From Roseitranquillus sediminis (GTDB taxonomy: Bacteria > Pseudomonadota > Alphaproteobacteria > Rhodobacterales > Rhodobacteraceae), in NCBI RefSeq assembly GCF_016918935.1, contig NZ_JAFFOB010000007.1, positions 248,001 to 312,000 of the forward strand: 64,000 bases of DNA. The letters run 5' to 3'. The notes beneath the pieces were generated by a model. The model saw only the letters and a program-made list of their open reading frames with translations. It was not told the origin of the DNA and searched no databases. Position 1 is the first letter of the stretch. Every line of letters starts with the position of its first letter. The position numbers and the translations under genes were made by a program. Below, in pieces: positions 63,970 to 64,000 of the stretch.

Positions 63970-64000
63970 GCCGGCTTGGACTGGGGCGGCGCATCGCGTA

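Noticed and set aside
1-64000. CRISPR arrays, rRNA genes, prophage structural genes or complete insertion sequences
   Set aside because: No regularly spaced repeats, rRNA-like segments, phage morphogenesis genes or intact transposases were found in the window.

Overview
This window is GC-rich bacterial chromosome from an alphaproteobacterium, most likely close to the Rhodobacterales/Rhodobacteraceae. That is an inference from gene content and order: an FzlA-type division protein, an NDUFA9-like oxidoreductase, xPLPA-CTERM exosortase substrates, and the block Hsp33 - NUDIX - CCA-adding enzyme - paired ABC exporters - RNA methyltransferase - L,D-transpeptidase. Genes are densely packed. Start/stop overlaps of the GTGA or ATGA type are very common, and two convergent pairs share a CTAG stop.

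Layout. 1-2250 (minus): molybdate transport modA-modB-modC, with modC running off the left edge. 2344-2938 is a GntR/FCD regulator pseudogene beside a TSUP permease (3018-3767). 3768-4994 is a lower-GC gap ending at tRNA-Leu(CAG). 5198-6978: NDUFA9-like protein and uppP, convergent. 7188-14122: glutamate synthase as gltD - two GFA-like genes - gltB, followed by a clear terminator. 14287-17075: two tandem xPLPA-CTERM proteins, mtgA and fzlA. 17076-17757 is a gap with IS5-type transposase debris. 17758-20190 (minus): rph-rdgB-hemW. 20307-21983 (plus): hrcA-grpE. Then mutS (minus), a YrbL-like protein, maeB and a ribokinase-family gene (plus), msrA and argG (minus), ilvA (plus). 31895-33654 holds a divergent Hpt protein and a receiver-PP2C phosphatase. 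33605-43736 is the conserved housekeeping and envelope block, ending with two YkuD L,D-transpeptidases and a CAP-domain lipoprotein. A 61-residue exported peptide and its terminator follow. 44157-45060 is a gap with gene debris.

The most unusual part is 45061-54819 (minus): a two-gene Tc (toxin-complex)-like locus. The first gene is a short TcA-like protein: TPR/helical N-terminus, coiled coils, and a region resembling the TcA pore helices and TcB-binding domain. Nine bases later comes a 1942-residue fused TcB-TcC protein (SpvB, FG-GAP, TcB-mid, RHS). It ends in a 259-residue variable domain with several hydrophobic segments and an HEAGH zinc-protease-like motif. A small SNase-like nuclease gene lies downstream.

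54988-62525: a DUF454/YbaN gene, then a sugar or polyol uptake and catabolism operon on the minus strand (sugar-phosphate isomerase/epimerase-like, a tightly coupled 93-residue unknown gene, a Gfo/Idh/MocA dehydrogenase, RbsA/RbsC/RbsB-type transporter), ended by a strong hairpin. A divergent LacI-family regulator faces the operon across a near-palindromic LacI-type operator. The window closes with a YihY/BrkB membrane protein.

All family calls come from reading motifs by eye. No database search was run.
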